A stretch of 41,359 bases of DNA from Bacteroidetes bacterium UBA6183 (GCA_002422865.1 DITN01000092.1:1-41359), one strand, 5' to 3'. Numbered from the stretch's first letter, positions 7,900-16,143 are shown. Program-made: numbers and translations. The notes: a model not told the origin generated them from the letters alone.

Positions 7900-9657
7900 A
7901 TGAGACTACTTAAACAGGTTTCTTACTCTTTTTTGTTCGCTGCTACAGCAATCACCACAGGATGTAGTGTAAAAACAAACATGGGTAACAACAATTACAC
8001 CGTAACACCAAACCCGTTGGAGGTAAAAGGCGACTCAATTTTAATTACCATGAGCGCTAACATTCCAGCTAAGTCGTTTAACCCCAAAGCGAATGTTCAG
8101 TTTCAACCATACCTAAAAACTGCTAAGGGAGATGTACAACTTAAGGCCGTGACCCTTGGTGGTGAAAAAGTGTTGGAGTCGGTTGATTTTAAAATTGATT
8201 CGAAAACCGGAGGTAAAATCACTTACACTGAAAAAATTCCTTACAATTCAGATCTTAAACGTGCAACCTTGTATCCAAGTTTTGCGGTTAAGGTAAATGG
8301 TAATTACCAAGCACTAGAGGCTGTTAAAGGCACTACTTTTGCTGATAAAATTTTAGCTGAAGGTACAATAACTACCCCGTTATTAGTTAAATCTAGCGAG
8401 ACTCCAGTGTTTGACGGTACAGCTTACACAGCAGCATTCAGTACAAAAGCGGTAGATATTTACTTCCCGTTAGATATTGACAGGTTCAACCCTAACTTTA
8501 AAGTGGGTAAAAACATCAGCAACAAAAAACAATTGGAGTTGTTGAAGAGTTCATTAAAATCAAACAAAAATTGGACAGTTAAGGGCATAGCCATTAATGG
8601 TTTCGCATCACCTGAAGGTGAATTACAAAGAAACTCTGGTCTATCTCAAGGTCGTGCTAACTCTACTTTCAGCTACATGAAAAAAGAGTTGAAGAAACTA
8701 GGCTTCACTGAGGTTAACGATCAAAACTTAACCATGGGTGCTACTTTAGCTGAAGATTGGGCTGGTTTAGCTAAATTAATCGAAGCTTCTTCATTAAAAA
8801 ATAAGGCAGCTTTGGTTGCTATCATCAACAACAACTCATTATCTGATTTAGATAAAGAAGCTCAAATTAGAGATAACGATAAAAAATCTTGGGAAAAAAT
8901 CAAAACCGAGATGTTGCCTAAACTACGTAGATCAGAGTTAGTGGTTAAAGGTCAAACTCCTTTAAAAACTGATGCTGAATTATTGGCAATGGTTAATATC
9001 GATTCTTTAAGCGATGTTGAAATGTTACATTTAGCTACCATCACTACTGATAATGCTAAGAAAATGGAAGTTTATAACAAATTCCAAGCTAAATTCCCTA
9101 ACGATTGGAGAGGTTATAACAATGCTGGTGCATTAGCTTTATCAACTGGTGATATGGCAACTGCCGAAAGCAAATTAAACCGTGCTAACGAATTATCACC
9201 TGAAAATGGTGTTGTGTTGGCTAACATGGGTGTTGTTGCTAAAAATAAAGGTAACACCAAACAAGCTGAAGATTTATACAAACAAGCTGAAGCTAAAGGT
9301 GTAGATGTTAGCTACCACAAAGCGGTGATTGCCATCAAAAAAGGTGATTACGCAAACGCTGTTAGCTTGTTCAATAAATCAGGTAAAAAAGATTTTAATA
9401 CTGCTCTAGCTCAATTGTTAAATGGTGATGCAGCAGGTGCAAAAACTACAATTGATAATATGGCTCCTGAGCAATTAAATTGGGAATTGTACTACTTACG
9501 CGCAATTGCAGGCGCTCGTTTAAATAACGCAGAGGTTGTTACAAGTAACTTAACTCGCGCAGTACAACAAAACGGTGCTGTTCGTCAAATGGCTAAAGAA
9601 GATGTAGAGTTTATCAAATTATTTGGTAACCCTACTTTCGAAGGTGCTATTCGCTAA
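7900..9657 (+). CDS. OmpA-like / TPR outer-membrane lipoprotein
   Basis: 585 residues. The signal peptide ends I-T-T-G|C with Cys22, so it is probably a lipoprotein. Residues ~30-180 are beta-rich. Residues ~185-290 resemble an OmpA-type peptidoglycan-binding domain (V-D-I-Y-F-P-L, then I-N-G-F-A-S-P-E-G, then N-S-G-L-S-Q-G-R-A). Residues ~375-560 are tetratricopeptide repeats (A-G-A-L-A-L-S-T-G-D-M-A-T-A-E, A-N-M-G-V-V-A-K-N-K-G-N-T). Codon use is notably uniform and a strong terminator follows, which suggests high expression. A structural role linking outer membrane and cell wall is inferred from the domains. Similar ASPEG-bearing proteins are common in Bacteroidota. Confidence 0.8.
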   Translation: MRLLKQVSYSFLFAATAITTGCSVKTNMGNNNYTVTPNPLEVKGDSILITMSANIPAKSFNPKANVQFQPYLKTAKGDVQLKAVTLGGEKVLESVDFKIDSKTGGKITYTEKIPYNSDLKRATLYPSFAVKVNGNYQALEAVKGTTFADKILAEGTITTPLLVKSSETPVFDGTAYTAAFSTKAVDIYFPLDIDRFNPNFKVGKNISNKKQLELLKSSLKSNKNWTVKGIAINGFASPEGELQRNSGLSQGRANSTFSYMKKELKKLGFTEVNDQNLTMGATLAEDWAGLAKLIEASSLKNKAALVAIINNNSLSDLDKEAQIRDNDKKSWEKIKTEMLPKLRRSELVVKGQTPLKTDAELLAMVNIDSLSDVEMLHLATITTDNAKKMEVYNKFQAKFPNDWRGYNNAGALALSTGDMATAESKLNRANELSPENGVVLANMGVVAKNKGNTKQAEDLYKQAEAKGVDVSYHKAVIAIKKGDYANAVSLFNKSGKKDFNTALAQLLNGDAAGAKTTIDNMAPEQLNWELYYLRAIAGARLNNAEVVTSNLTRAVQQNGAVRQMAKEDVEFIKLFGNPTFEGAIR

Positions 9658-9678
9658 GCAATAAAAATATTAAAATTG

Positions 9679-9711
9679 AAAAGGGTTGAAACTATTTCAA
9701 CCCTTTTTTTA
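9679..9711 (+). terminator. Strong intrinsic terminator
   Basis: AAAAGGGTTGAA (9679-9690) and TTCAACCCTTTT (9696-9707) form a perfect 12-bp stem with a 5-base loop, ending in a T run. It ends the OmpA/TPR transcript and sits just before prfB. Confidence 0.92.
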
Positions 9712-9734
9712 TACATAAAGTAAAAAGAATTAAC

Positions 9735-10821
9735 ATGACAGCAGATCAGTTAAAAGCTTTACGTTTAAGGGTTGAAGACCTGAGGAGGTATCTTTGACGT
9801 TGATGGAAAGCAACTATTAATACAAGATGAAGAGAATCAAAGTTTGCAACCGTCTTTTTGGGATGACCCGAAACGCGCAGAGCAAATTTTAAAAAGCATC
9901 AAACAAAAAAAGATTTGGACAGACGCTTATCAAGCTGCTGAAACTGCGGTAGAGGATTTAAGTGTGTTGTATGAGTTTTTTACCATGGGTGAAGCCAAAG
10001 AGGAGGAGGTTGATGCGGCATATAAAGTAGCTATGGACTCTATTGAGTCGTTAGAGTTAAAGAATATGTTAAGCGGTGAAGAAGATCAATTTAATTGCAT
10101 CCTTCACATCAATTCGGGGGCTGGAGGAACAGAGAGCCAAGATTGGGCTGAAATGTTGATGCGCATGTACATTATGTACAGTGATAAACATGGGTTTAAG
10201 GCCAGTATTGTTGATGAGCAACCCGGTGATGGTGCAGGTATAAAATCTTGTTCGATTGAAATTACAGGTGACTTTGCCTACGGATATTTAAAGGGCGAAA
10301 ATGGGGTGCATCGTTTGGTACGCATTTCTCCTTTTGATGCCAATGCCCGCAGACACACTTCTTTTGCATCAGTGTATTGTTATCCGATAATTGATGATAG
10401 CATTGAGATTGAAATTAAAGATGCGGATATCGAAATTCAAACTTCGCGTAGTGGTGGTGCAGGCGGACAGAATGTAAACAAAGTAGAAACGAAAGTTCAG
10501 TTAACGCATAAACCAACCGGAATAGTTATTGTTTGTCAGGTTGAACGAAGCCAAAGTGCAAATAAGGAGCGCGCATTTAAAATGCTAAAATCGCAATTGT
10601 ACGAATTGGAAATGCGCAAACGCAACGAGGCCAAACAAGCCTTAGAAGCTGGAAAGAAAAGAATTGAGTGGGGATCGCAAATACGCAATTATGTATTTCA
10701 TCCTTATAAATTGGTTAAAGACCTACGTACCGATGTAGAAACAAGTGATGTGCAAGGGGTGATGGATGGTAACTTAGACCAATTTATAAAAGCATACTTA
10801 ATGGAAGAATCGCAACATTAA
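9735..10821 (+). CDS. prfB: Peptide chain release factor 2, with programmed +1 frameshift
   Basis: Translation starts at the ATG at 9735, reads 20 codons to an in-frame TGA at 9795, then shifts +1 and continues from GAC at 9796. The product is about 361 residues, close to the family norm of ~365. RF2 recognises UAA and UGA stops and triggers peptide release. Visible motifs are the stop-reading tripeptide S-P-F in R-I-S-P-F-D-A-N-A-R-R and the catalytic G-G-Q in S-G-G-A-G-G-Q-N-V-N-K. The frameshift makes RF2 self-regulating, since low RF2 means slow termination at the TGA and more shifting. The open frame that begins at a TTG at 9844 is only the distal part and should not be annotated as the whole gene. 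Confidence 0.96.
9783..9798 (+). promoter_or_regulatory. RF2 programmed frameshift site
   Basis: AGGAGG (9783-9788), a Shine-Dalgarno-like stimulator, is followed after three bases by CTTTGAC with the in-frame TGA at 9795-9797. This matches the classical prfB recoding element: the tRNA on CTT slips +1 to TTT and GAC is read next. Confidence 0.95.
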
Positions 10822-10832
10822 TAAATACGCAC

Positions 10833-10864
10833 AAAAAAGCCCTCGATAAATCGGGGGCTTTTTT
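10833..10864. terminator. Terminator after prfB, symmetrical
   Basis: AAAAAAGCCCTCGA (10833-10846) pairs with TCGGGGGCTTTTTT (10851-10864) around TAAA. Poly-A on one side and poly-T on the other let it serve prfB and the convergent gene ending at 10924. Confidence 0.9.
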
Positions 10865-10923
10865 GTGTAATCAAAAAAATGAAACCTATTAAAACATGGC
10901 AACTTCCGTTACCGGGTTTCCTC

Positions 10924-11250
10924 TTAAAAGTTCAACAACGGAGCGGCTTCTTCGGCAACTTTCGAAGTTAAATCTTCTTTGTTGTCGGCTTTTTTAGCGC
11001 CACCATTTCCGTTGGTAACAGTTTTTACTTTGGTAAATTCACCCAAACCAAAAACCTCATATTTGTTTTCTTTTAAAAACATACCCAATGCAATGGCTTG
11101 TTTAATGTTGCCAATTTGCACGTCAATTTCAAACTCATCGTTAATCATTGGGCGAGGAGATACAGTGAAAATAACTTTTTGATCCATTAAGTAATCAAAC
11201 AAAAATGCGGTAGTTTTTCTCTTCGCTAATACGGTTACTTTTTCTTCCAT
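10924..11250 (-). CDS. Small conserved-looking cytoplasmic protein, unknown function
   Basis: 108 residues from the ATG at 11250. The frame runs on to 11370 but the extra 40 residues look like translated leader. The sequence begins M-E-E-K-V-T-V-L-A-K-R-K-T and holds one compact alpha/beta-like stretch (I-F-T-V-S-P-R-P-M-I-N-D-E-F-E-I-D-V near residues 29-46). It ends in a charged tail rich in Gly, Lys, Asp and Glu. There is no signal peptide or membrane span. I do not recognise the family. Its upstream region carries the DnaA-box cluster described separately. Confidence 0.6.
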   Translation of the reverse strand: MEEKVTVLAKRKTTAFLFDYLMDQKVIFTVSPRPMINDEFEIDVQIGNIKQAIALGMFLKENKYEVFGLGEFTKVKTVTNGNGGAKKADNKEDLTSKVAEEAAPLLNF

Positions 11251-11391
11251 TATATGATAATTAGTATTTAAAGTGTTGATAATCTGATTGTATGTTTTTG
11301 CTAAAACATGTTGTAAATATACAAAGCAGGCTTGGTTTCCCCGAAATTTATAGATGATAGATACACACAAAATTTAGCGTTCATACCAACC

Positions 11392-11450
11392 TTATGCACA
11401 TTGTAAACTAAAAGGTGAATAACGTGTGAATAACTACCGGTTTATACACA
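11392..11450. promoter_or_regulatory. Cluster of DnaA-box-like sequences
   Basis: Three exact TTATnCACA matches lie within 59 bases: TTATGCACA (11392-11400, plus), TTATTCACA (11425-11433, minus) and TTATACACA (11442-11450, plus). A fourth at 11414-11422 (minus) has 8 of 9 bases. The AT-rich stretch 11251-11390 adjoins. This could be an origin-like or DnaA-titrating site, or a DnaA-controlled promoter for the gene starting at 11250. No dnaA gene is in the window. Confidence 0.5.
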
Positions 11451-11469
11451 TGCTTTTTTGGCTGTATAC

Positions 11470-11501
11470 AAAAATTGCCCACCGGTCAGCAGGCAATTTT
11501 T
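11470..11501 (-). terminator. Terminator for the TPR gene
   Basis: AAAAATTGCC (11470-11479) pairs perfectly with GGCAATTTTT (11492-11501). Read on the minus strand, the stem ends in a T run, 43 bases after the stop of the TPR gene at 11544. Confidence 0.8.
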
Positions 11502-11543
11502 GTGTAATCAAAACCCTAAATACCTTAATACAGGGCAAATGCA

Positions 11544-12215
11544 TTAAGCAGCCAAACGTTGGTTGTGGTGGTAATCAGCCACATTTTGTGCTAATTTTAA
11601 GTCTCTTAGGTAGTTATCAATATCACCCAATAACATTTTACAATGCGCTCTTAAACGGTAAGCATCAGCGTAATGCTCATCTAAACTAATGGCTTTGTTT
11701 AAATCGCTTAAAGCAATTTCTGGTTTGTTAAATTTCACAAAAACCAAGGCTCTCCAATAATAAAGGTCTTTTCTAAAAGGGCTTTCTACAATAGCTTTAT
11801 TAATAAACAAGTAAGCCTCATCGTAATCTTTTTGCAGGTAACACAACTCCGCAGCCATAAATAAATAGTTGGTGTTGTGGTTTTCTATTTCAAGTGCTTT
11901 AACTAAAAAGGTCAAGGCCACATCATAGTTTAAGTTTATTTTATACAATTCGGCCAAATGGAAATACACCTCCGAGTCGTTTTCGCCTTCTTCCAACATT
12001 TTGGCTAAAATGGCTTTAGCCGTTTTAAGTTTGCCCATGTACATGTAACACAAGGCGCGTTTAGTCTGTGCCACTTTATTTTCACTATCAAATAAAAGCA
12101 CCATGTTAAATAAATGGAGGGCTTCTGTAAAATCACCGCGGTGTAAAGTCTGTAATGCGTTGTCTAAAATCTGTGTAGGTTTTACGGTGTAAACCATTTG
12201 CTCTAGTGTTTTCAT
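11544..12215 (-). CDS. Tetratricopeptide repeat protein
   Basis: 223 residues from the ATG at 12215 (M-K-T-L-E-Q-M-V). A longer frame to 12245 would add ten unsupported residues. Nearly the whole protein is TPR: successive 34-residue helix pairs with A-L-H-L-F-N-M-V-L-L-F-D-S-E-N, Y-F-H-L-A-E-L-Y-K-I-N-L-N-Y-D-V-A and A-L-S-D-L-N-K-A-I-S-L-D. It has no signal peptide, so it is probably a cytoplasmic scaffold for protein contacts. The partner is unknown. A perfect 9-bp inverted repeat lies 42-66 bases upstream of the start. Confidence 0.8.
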   Translation of the reverse strand: MKTLEQMVYTVKPTQILDNALQTLHRGDFTEALHLFNMVLLFDSENKVAQTKRALCYMYMGKLKTAKAILAKMLEEGENDSEVYFHLAELYKINLNYDVALTFLVKALEIENHNTNYLFMAAELCYLQKDYDEAYLFINKAIVESPFRKDLYYWRALVFVKFNKPEIALSDLNKAISLDEHYADAYRLRAHCKMLLGDIDNYLRDLKLAQNVADYHHNQRLAA

Positions 12216-12256
12216 GACGTTGTTTGTTTTATTTTCTGAGTACAAAGTTTGTCTGC

Positions 12257-12557
12257 CACTTCGCAGCCTATTTGCGAAGTGTTCAAGATTTATTCCAATC
12301 GCTCATTTTCAAGTCATTAAATGGTAAAAAGTGTTTTATTGGCTTTGTTTTGGGTTGATGTTACACCAATATATTCCTGAATAGGGCATGAGTTAATCCC
12401 ATATTATTCGTTTGAAATACAAACCGAATAATCGATGTAAGAAAATCAAACTTTTGGGCAACTTCACCCAAAAGATGATTTTCTAAATCGGCATTCACCC
12501 AACTAATGCAGGTAGTTCGGCTCATTCTTCACCTTCTACTGCATAAATTGGGTGAAT
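12257..12557. repeat. Hairpin-rich intergenic region
   Basis: The 380-base gap 12216-12595 between divergent genes holds four inverted repeats. (1) CACTTCGCA / TGCGAAGTG at 12257-12281. (2) ATTATTCGTTTG / CAAACCGAATAAT at 12403-12432, with one bulge. (3) A long one at 12433-12490, with CTTTTGGG / CCCAAAAG at its tip, AGAAAATCA / TGATTTTCT further out and CGAT / ATCG at its base. (4) A long one at 12493-12557, with ATTCACCCAA / TTGGGTGAAT outside and ATGCAGGTAG / CTACTGCAT inside. TTCACCCAA occurs in both (3) and (4), so the 3' arm of (4) could pair with either. An exact -7-type sequence TAACTTTG follows at 12561-12568. Nature unknown: structured RNA, operator array or extragenic palindrome element. 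Confidence 0.6.
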
Positions 12558-12595
12558 TGTTAACTTTGTCATCAAATCAGTAACAAATACTAAAA

Positions 12596-13246
12596 ATGAA
12601 AACAGCATTAGTGGTAGGGGCAACAGGAGCGGTTGGTAAAGCCTTAGTATATCAATTAATAGAGGATAAAAGTTATGCGCGTATTTTGGTTTTATCACGT
12701 AAATCATTAACCATCAAGCATCATAAATTAAGTGTAGTATTGGTAAACTTTGATGCGTTAGCTGATTACAGCGAACAAATGGCAGTCGATAATGTATTTT
12801 GTTGTTTAGGAACAACCATTAAAGTGGCGGGAAGTAAAGCCGCTTTTTACAAAATTGATCACGATTATGTATTAGATGTTGCACGTATTTGCAAACAAAA
12901 GGGAGCTCAACAGTTTATTTTAGTAACCGCAATGGGAGCCGATGCAAACTCGGCTATATTTTACAATAAGGTTAAAGGAGAGGTTGAACAGCATATCACC
13001 GATTTAAAATATGATACCTTCATTACTGTTCGCCCAAGCTTGCTGTTAACCAACCGCAGCGAGTTTAGGTTTGGCGAGTGGGTTGCTCAATTGGTGATGA
13101 AATACACAAGATTTTTATATGTTGGTCCGCTTAAAAAAGTAAAAGCCATACCGGTTGAAACGGTGGCCAAAGCCATGAGACATTACGCTAATAAAAACCT
13201 AAAGGGTAACCATGTATTTACCAATGATAGGTTGTTTATTGAATAG
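12596..13246 (+). CDS. NAD(P)-binding Rossmann-fold oxidoreductase-like protein
   Basis: 216 residues starting M-K-T-A-L-V-V-G-A-T-G-A-V-G-K, a textbook GxxGxxG dinucleotide-binding loop. It resembles the atypical short-chain dehydrogenase group that includes HTATIP2/TIP30-like proteins. Supporting segments are V-F-C-C-L-G-T-T-I-K, F-I-L-V-T-A-M-G-A-D and a Y-N-K-V-K-G-E-V-E motif, where Tyr and Lys stand at the usual YxxxK catalytic spacing. The C-terminal part (R-P-S-L-L-L, then V-E-T-V-A-K-A-M) is typical of the family. Substrate is unknown; a cytoplasmic location is expected. Confidence 0.8.
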   Translation: MKTALVVGATGAVGKALVYQLIEDKSYARILVLSRKSLTIKHHKLSVVLVNFDALADYSEQMAVDNVFCCLGTTIKVAGSKAAFYKIDHDYVLDVARICKQKGAQQFILVTAMGADANSAIFYNKVKGEVEQHITDLKYDTFITVRPSLLLTNRSEFRFGEWVAQLVMKYTRFLYVGPLKKVKAIPVETVAKAMRHYANKNLKGNHVFTNDRLFIE

Positions 13247-13254
13247 TACGATAA

Positions 13255-14175
13255 CTATTTCTGCATGTCAAACTCTGATAGCATGCCGCTTTGTTTTTCC
13301 CAACGACCAGTTTTTTTGTTAAACTTATAAAAGTCGTAACTGCCATCGGGTAAATACGTTTCCGGGTGACCATAATCTTGCGGGCGGGTTGGAGCAACAT
13401 TTTCTTGTACTAAAATATTTTTAGTCGGCTCGTAACGCAATACCATATTTGCGCTGTTGTTGTATTCAAATATCATACGCTTTAAAGGTTGTTTAAAACG
13501 TTTGTCTTTTAAATCAAAAATTGAAGCACCAAAACGAGGTTCATTGTTTTCAAAGTACAATGATTCAACCACCTTTTTATTGCTCATTATTGTGTTTCCA
13601 TCCCAACCAATAAGGGTATAGTAGGTTTGTTTTTTGTAGGTGTTGGCAATAATTTTATAATACAATGCACCAAACCAATGTTCGCTACTTACAGTAGTGT
13701 CCAATGCATTTTTAATATAATCAGAACGGTCTATTAACGGATAATAACTGCGTAAGTTAGTCGTGTCTTTAACTGTTTTAATGTAATCGGGGTTTAGTTG
13801 TATAACACCATAGTTTCTGTAGCTTTCGTTGTTTAGTGCCAAGTTCCAAGTAATAACACGAAACATGTTATCAGGAGATGGCAATACCGAAATATTTTTA
13901 ATGGTATCGAAATTGTAAAAGTAGGAGTTGGTTATGCGTAATGCTTTCACAAAACTTTTAACAAAGTGATAGGCCGATGTTAAACGTTCTTGTTCATCAG
14001 AAGAAGTTATCATGAGCTTGCCCAATGCTTCCAACCTAATTTCTAAATCGTTTAACGAATCCAAGCTTAACGAATCTATTCGGTTAATTGAACCTTGAGG
14101 TAGTTTTTGTGCTTGTGTTGATTGGATGCCCAAAAAGCCAAAAACTAAAAGTAATGCAAAAACAAATGATTTCAT
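13255..14175 (-). CDS. Secreted protein of unknown function
   Basis: 306 residues from the ATG at 14175 (M-K-S-F-V-F-A-L-L-L-V-F); the frame reaches 14193 but the added residues are not signal-like. The signal peptide ends I-Q-S-T-Q-A-Q. The mature protein has an N-terminal helical portion (~30-100) and then a mixed region with I-T-W-N-L-A-L-N-N-E-S-Y-R-N-Y-G and Y-Y-T-L-I-G-W-D-G-N. It lacks a sorting domain and lipobox, so it is probably periplasmic. I do not recognise the family. It converges with the oxidoreductase gene, with 8 bases between the stops. Confidence 0.6.
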   Translation of the reverse strand: MKSFVFALLLVFGFLGIQSTQAQKLPQGSINRIDSLSLDSLNDLEIRLEALGKLMITSSDEQERLTSAYHFVKSFVKALRITNSYFYNFDTIKNISVLPSPDNMFRVITWNLALNNESYRNYGVIQLNPDYIKTVKDTTNLRSYYPLIDRSDYIKNALDTTVSSEHWFGALYYKIIANTYKKQTYYTLIGWDGNTIMSNKKVVESLYFENNEPRFGASIFDLKDKRFKQPLKRMIFEYNNSANMVLRYEPTKNILVQENVAPTRPQDYGHPETYLPDGSYDFYKFNKKTGRWEKQSGMLSEFDMQK

Positions 14176-14230
14176 ATTGGGTGTAAATATCATAAAAACG
14201 CTTCAGCATTAATAATAATATTTGGCACAA

Positions 14231-14257
14231 AAAAAGGCCTCCATCCGGAAGCCTTTT
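14231..14257 (-). terminator. Terminator for the lipoprotein gene at 14280
   Basis: AAAAAGGC and GCCTTTT flank an inner TCC / GGA pairing, with small asymmetries. On the minus strand the stem runs into a long T tract, shortly after the stop at 14280. Confidence 0.75.
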
Positions 14258-14279
14258 ACTTATTAGCAATAATGTTGTT

Positions 14280-14801
14280 TTATTTTAATTGCAAGTTAAA
14301 GTTTAATGGCGTGGTTTGCGTGCTGCCTTCAACCGCGGTAAACACATTATTACCAACAATGGTAATGTTGCCGTTATTGATGGTGTAGCTCACCGTTCCA
14401 GAACTACCCAAGTATTCCTTATCATCGGCTATATAATTGTATGCCGATACGTATACCTCATCTGCTGCAAGTCCTGCATTGGCGTTGTTGGTTACTTTAT
14501 AGGTTTGGTTAGTTGTTGGAATTGCCGGACTGCCGAATACAAGCGTTAAACCCATGGTATCATTTTCGCAAAAAGCCACAAACTTTTTAATTTGTGTGCT
14601 GTCTTTAAACGCAATGGCATTGTTGTAAGTTTGGGTTAAATCGCCAAGTTTTACAGTTGCAGTGCCGTTAACCCGGGTTTTGTTAAACGTGTTGGTTGGG
14701 GTGTTGTTTACTGGGGTTGAACTTTCGGTGTCTTTTTTGCATGATTGGGTAAATGCAGCTAATGCACTTAATACCAAAGTTGTGATAATTATTTTTTTCA
14801 T
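14280..14801 (-). CDS. Small envelope lipoprotein, unknown function
   Basis: 173 residues. The signal peptide M-K-K-I-I-I-T-T-L-V-L-S-A-L-A-A-F-T-Q-S ends at Cys21, giving a lipobox-like TQS|C followed by K-K-D-T, a common start for Bacteroidota lipoproteins. A Ser/Thr/Asn/Pro-rich linker (~25-45) precedes a beta-rich domain with A-T-V-K-L-G-D-L-T-Q-T-Y and G-L-T-L-V-F-G-S-P. There is no catalytic motif. It resembles the many calycin- or DUF-type surface lipoproteins, but no family can be named. Confidence 0.65.
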   Translation of the reverse strand: MKKIIITTLVLSALAAFTQSCKKDTESSTPVNNTPTNTFNKTRVNGTATVKLGDLTQTYNNAIAFKDSTQIKKFVAFCENDTMGLTLVFGSPAIPTTNQTYKVTNNANAGLAADEVYVSAYNYIADDKEYLGSSGTVSYTINNGNITIVGNNVFTAVEGSTQTTPLNFNLQLK

Positions 14802-14855
14802 GTTTTATAGATTTGAAGGTATGACATGCAAAAGGAATATCACCCCTACGTAAAC

Positions 14856-14880
14856 AAAAAGCACCCCGAGAGGTGCTTTT
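14856..14880 (-). terminator. Terminator for the thiolase gene
   Basis: AAAAAGCACC (14856-14865) pairs with GGTGCTTTT (14872-14880). On the minus strand it follows the thiolase stop by about 22 bases and ends in a T run. Confidence 0.8.
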
Positions 14881-14902
14881 ATTTATGGAAGTATTTTATG
14901 CG

Positions 14903-16081
14903 TTACACTTTTTTAATAACCAATGCAGATGCACCACCACCACCGTTGCAAATTCCGGTAACACCAATGCTTCCGTTTTCTTGGTGTAAAATACTGGTTA
15001 ATGTAGCAACAATGCGGCTACCGCTGTTGCCAAGGGCATGACCCAAAGCAATTGCACCACCATATACGTTCACTTTTTTGCTATCAATACCTAATAAGCG
15101 GTTGTTGATGATTCCTACAACAGCAAATGCTTCATTAAATTCGAAGTAGTCTACGTCTTTAATATCAACACCGGCCATTTTTAATGCTTTAGGAACAGCC
15201 AATGAAGGCGCAGTAGTGAACCATTCAGGAGCATGAGCGGCATCAGCAAAACCAATAATTTGTGCAATAGGTTTTAAACCTAATTCTTTCATTTTTTCGC
15301 CACTCATCAATACCAACGCACTTGCTCCATCGCTTAACGGAGATGCATTACCAGCAGTTACTGTACCTGTTTTATCAAAAGCAGGTTTTAATGTTTTCAT
15401 TTTATCGAAGTTGGCTTTGGTGTATTGCTCATCTTCGGTCATTAAAATTGGATCTTTACCCCTTACCGGAATTTCAACCGGCACAATTTCCGAGTTGAAT
15501 CCTTTTTTAGCAAAAGCAGCTTGTGCGCGTGTGTAACTTTCAATCGCAAATGCATCTTGTTCTTCGCGGGTAATGTTGTGTTCACGGGCACACAATTCAC
15601 CGGCATTTCCCATGTGGAAATCACTGTACACATCCCACAAACCATCTTTAATTAAACCATCAGTAATTTGACCGTGACCTAAACGGTAGCCGTTACGCGC
15701 TTTATCCATGTAATAAGGCACATTACTCATGCTTTCCATACCACCGGCAACCACTATATCGTTTGCGCCCAACATAATACTTTGTGCACCCAGCATAATG
15801 GCTTTGCTACCTGATGCGCAAACTTTATTTACGGTTGTTGATGGAACAGTATTAGGAATTCCTGCAGCAATCATTGCTTGTGTTGCAGGTGCTTGGCCTA
15901 AACTAGCACTCAATACATTACCCATGTATACCTCATTTACCAATTCGGGGCTGATGTTAGCTTTTGCTAAAGCACCTTTAATGGCAATTGTTCCTAATTG
16001 AGTAGCTGTAAAACCAGCCAAGGCACCACCAAAACTACCAACGGGAGTACGGGCAACCGATACGATAAAAACTTCTTTCAT
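14903..16081 (-). CDS. Acetyl-CoA C-acetyltransferase / thiolase
   Basis: 392 residues, the usual thiolase length. The acylated cysteine is Cys88 in V-N-K-V-C-A-S-G. The catalytic His348 lies in A-L-G-H-A-L-G-N-S-G, and the proton-shuttling Cys378 in G-I-C-N-G-G-G-G. These positions match the classical biosynthetic thiolase layout almost residue for residue. The N-E-A-F-A motif is also present. The enzyme condenses two acetyl-CoA or cleaves 3-ketoacyl-CoA; direction cannot be told from sequence. It acts in the cytoplasm and appears to be a single-gene unit. An exact -7 element (TACATTTG, minus strand) lies at 16151-16144. Confidence 0.93.
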   Translation of the reverse strand: MKEVFIVSVARTPVGSFGGALAGFTATQLGTIAIKGALAKANISPELVNEVYMGNVLSASLGQAPATQAMIAAGIPNTVPSTTVNKVCASGSKAIMLGAQSIMLGANDIVVAGGMESMSNVPYYMDKARNGYRLGHGQITDGLIKDGLWDVYSDFHMGNAGELCAREHNITREEQDAFAIESYTRAQAAFAKKGFNSEIVPVEIPVRGKDPILMTEDEQYTKANFDKMKTLKPAFDKTGTVTAGNASPLSDGASALVLMSGEKMKELGLKPIAQIIGFADAAHAPEWFTTAPSLAVPKALKMAGVDIKDVDYFEFNEAFAVVGIINNRLLGIDSKKVNVYGGAIALGHALGNSGSRIVATLTSILHQENGSIGVTGICNGGGGASALVIKKV

Positions 16082-16143
16082 ATTGTTTATATTTTTGATG
16101 CAAAAAGCACCGTTTTTTATTGTTTTAACTTTAAAAAGATGCG

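Noticed and set aside
9844..10821. prfB as a shorter gene with a TTG start, or as a broken gene
   Set aside because: The +1 programmed frameshift site and the ATG at 9735 explain the full-length product.
11426..11689. Plus-strand 87-residue open frame
   Set aside because: It covers a DnaA box and a terminator hairpin and runs into the antisense of the TPR gene; no protein features.
12522..12707. Minus-strand 61-residue open frame with hydrophobic stretches
   Set aside because: It overlaps the hairpin region and the start of the well-supported oxidoreductase gene.
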